A stretch of 64,000 nt of DNA from Cercospora beticola (lineage: Eukaryota > Ascomycota > Dothideomycetes > Mycosphaerellales > Mycosphaerellaceae): assembly GCF_033473495.1 (NCBI RefSeq), contig NC_088942.1:2108001-2172000 (forward strand), in the 5' to 3' direction. Positions 62,410-64,000 of this stretch are shown here, piece by piece. Position numbers and translations under genes: made by a program. Within the stretch, counting starts at the first letter, position 1. Every line of letters begins with the position of its first letter. Under the pieces are notes generated by a model. The model worked only from the letters and a program-made list of their open reading frames with translations, was not told the DNA's origin and did not search any database.

Positions 62410-64000
62410 TCATACCTGTTTCCTCTCGAGCTTCTGCTTCAAAGCTTTAAGTTCCACGTTGCACGCGTTCCCTCTCTCATCGACCTCAAACACAAGGCCT
62501 CCTAGAGGCACATTGCCATACGTAAAGTCGTCAATGTCGAGCCACGTCTGGCAAGGCCAGTACCACGTTCCGTCAGGCAATTGTTTCTGCGGTGGCTGAT
62601 ACACTCCTGTGAACCCAGTCTTGTTTCCGCCGTACAAGTGATTGGGTATGAGGCGAAAATCAATAGTGGTGCCGAAGCTTCCAAAGACGGTATGGAGCAG
62701 ATCGAAGCCGTTGATGATGTATTCGGTCACCCTCAAGCCAGGCAAATCGTCTGTCGTAACCGTGATCGAAGTATTGCTGTTGTCATTAAGCGTGTATTGG
62801 CCGGCAAAGTTCCGATGTGCTTGCTGACGGCTGATCTCCTCCAGTGCTGGCAGCATTGCGTTTATGACCACGTTAGGGATGTCATCTTGCACTTCACCAC
62901 GGCCCACAAGCGAAGCAGTCAATACTGCAAACCCAAAGTTATATGCTGGCACGACAGCGAATACAGATCTGTGAGCCCCCCAGTAGCCACTCTTGGTATA
63001 CACTTCGACGGGGTGCCCGTTGACCTTTCTTCGGAAGATCTCCCATGGCCGACCTGCAGCCTGATCGATGATCTCAACAAAGGTCATGGTCGAAAACCAG
63101 CGTCTAGTCGCCGCCTTTGTCGTGAGGGTGCTGTTCAGAATGGCTCTACCAATCGCGGCCAGATCATTGACTGTCGAAAAAGCTCCAGCCGCAGGATCCT
63201 GTGGACCAAGATCGTTGTCCCAACTACTCTTCTGCGCATCACCAAGGGGCACGATTGATCTCGCAGTAATGTTCGTTGGCCGTCCCGATGTAGTTCCAGT
63301 CAACCCAAGAGGCCTTATCAGGCTATCATGGAATACCTTCTCGAAATCCTCATCGGCAAAGTTTGCCAAAGCAGCACCCAATAATGCAAAGTTGGCATTG
63401 CTGTACAATGGGGTGTATCCTGGCGGAAAGCTGGCCGCTAGCTCGCCAATGCCAGTGATCGACTGTCTTTGGTTGCAAGTAACGTAGCTGACATTAACTG
63501 TGAGGTAGCCGCAGGTAGGCACGTCCTTTTGTGCCACAACATGAGGTAAGTCTTGTACGGTGGCTTTGAAAGCATCGGTCAAATAGCCTTGAGGGGCAAG
63601 ATCGTTGAGGCCGTACTCTCTCGAAGCTCCCGCAAGATAGCTCGCTAGATCACCGAGTGTGATTTCATCCCACTCTGGAACAGCATAGTCATACTGCGAC
63701 CGATCAAGCTGCGCGAGCTCTGGAATATATTCGGTGATCGGATCATTCCATCTTCTGTCTCCTGCTTTGATCATCCACAGATATACGGTGAGAACTTTCG
63801 AGATGCTGGCGATCCGGTAAATGGAGTCTGAATTTGCTGAACGAGTTCCTTGCGTACTATTCCGCACTGCTTCGTCCGTATGCGAATATTCGAATATGAG
63901 CTTGCTCTCATCCACGCTAAAAAGTCCTAGGGAGAAAGTGGTCTCGTTGTATGGTGACGTGGTTAAATTGGCTTTGAAGTGGTCTTCTATGATCTTGGTG
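62410..64000 (-). CDS. beta-lactamase-like serine hydrolase (class C/LACTB type), 5' end outside window
   Basis: The frame is open from the right edge (codons begin at 63999) to a stop at 62410, giving at least 529 aa; the start lies beyond 64000. The penicillin-binding/beta-lactamase fold is marked by the SxxK motif in YRIASISKVLTVY. A YxN motif follows in LYSNANFALLGAAL, with GLTGTTSGRP downstream and a KSGYWGAH block where the third (KTG/HxG) motif is expected. A C-terminal ~130-residue beta-rich extension starts near FAGQYTLNDNSN. Fungal members act as esterases, amidases or peptidases, often secreted or in secondary-metabolite clusters; several N-glycosylation sequons (NVS, NST, NTS) fit secretion. 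No cluster partner is seen inside the window. Confidence 0.88.
   Translation of the reverse strand, partial: TKIIEDHFKANLTTSPYNETTFSLGLFSVDESKLIFEYSHTDEAVRNSTQGTRSANSDSIYRIASISKVLTVYLWMIKAGDRRWNDPITEYIPELAQLDRSQYDYAVPEWDEITLGDLASYLAGASREYGLNDLAPQGYLTDAFKATVQDLPHVVAQKDVPTCGYLTVNVSYVTCNQRQSITGIGELAASFPPGYTPLYSNANFALLGAALANFADEDFEKVFHDSLIRPLGLTGTTSGRPTNITARSIVPLGDAQKSSWDNDLGPQDPAAGAFSTVNDLAAIGRAILNSTLTTKAATRRWFSTMTFVEIIDQAAGRPWEIFRRKVNGHPVEVYTKSGYWGAHRSVFAVVPAYNFGFAVLTASLVGRGEVQDDIPNVVINAMLPALEEISRQQAHRNFAGQYTLNDNSNTSITVTTDDLPGLRVTEYIINGFDLLHTVFGSFGTTIDFRLIPNHLYGGNKTGFTGVYQPPQKQLPDGTWYWPCQTWLDIDDFTYGNVPLGGLVFEVDERGNACNVELKALKQKLERKQV

Overview
The window is nuclear DNA of a filamentous ascomycete, most likely a dothideomycete. 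The evidence is genes split by many short GT..AG introns (mostly 45-80 nt), single-copy fungal housekeeping genes on both strands, and filamentous-fungal families such as ENA-type P-ATPase, VTC4 and KEX2-processed repeat propeptides. Genus or species cannot be fixed from the sequence alone. I saw no tRNA, rRNA, CRISPR array, transposase or retroelement.

Layout. 0.5-9.0 kb: NAB2 and UTP18 (divergent), an acylphosphatase, a pRiA4b ORF-3-like protein and an APC-superfamily permease. 9.5-14.0 kb: an F-box-like protein and the polyphosphate polymerase VTC4. 14.4-19.8 kb: three tandem, same-strand paralogues encoding secreted precursors cut at KR sites. They share a two-cysteine C-terminus and about 450 bp of conserved upstream DNA; this is the most unusual locus here. 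20.8-25.5 kb: a nine-exon Gly/Val/Thr repeat protein and a stand-alone biotin carboxylase-biotin carrier protein. 25.7-38.9 kb: MAD1, a stomatin-like protein, an ENA-type cation ATPase, a predicted ABC-class ATPase and an SSXT-like protein. 39.5-41.3 kb: a degenerate tandem array with 96-bp and then about 234-bp periods. 41.6-46 kb: a small unknown protein, a PQ-loop transporter and BFR1. 46.2-64 kb: MSH2, SUA5, pyroglutamyl peptidase, NEDD8/RUB1, MCM4, tubulin cofactor A, elongin A, THO7, LSM12 and a beta-lactamase-like serine hydrolase that runs off the right edge.

Functional themes. mRNA processing, export and translation (NAB2, THO7, BFR1, LSM12), genome maintenance and the cell cycle (MSH2, MCM4, MAD1), tubulin folding, transcription (elongin A, SSXT) and phosphate or ion homeostasis (VTC4, ENA) are scattered with no pathway clustering, apart from the tandem propeptide family. 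Several gene pairs diverge from short shared promoters: NAB2/UTP18, ABC-ATPase/SSXT, MSH2/SUA5, MCM4/TBCA and elongin A/THO7.

Exon boundaries were placed by eye from splice consensus, reading frame and protein continuity. No transcript data or database search was available. Family assignments rest on recognising motifs and overall sequence character.
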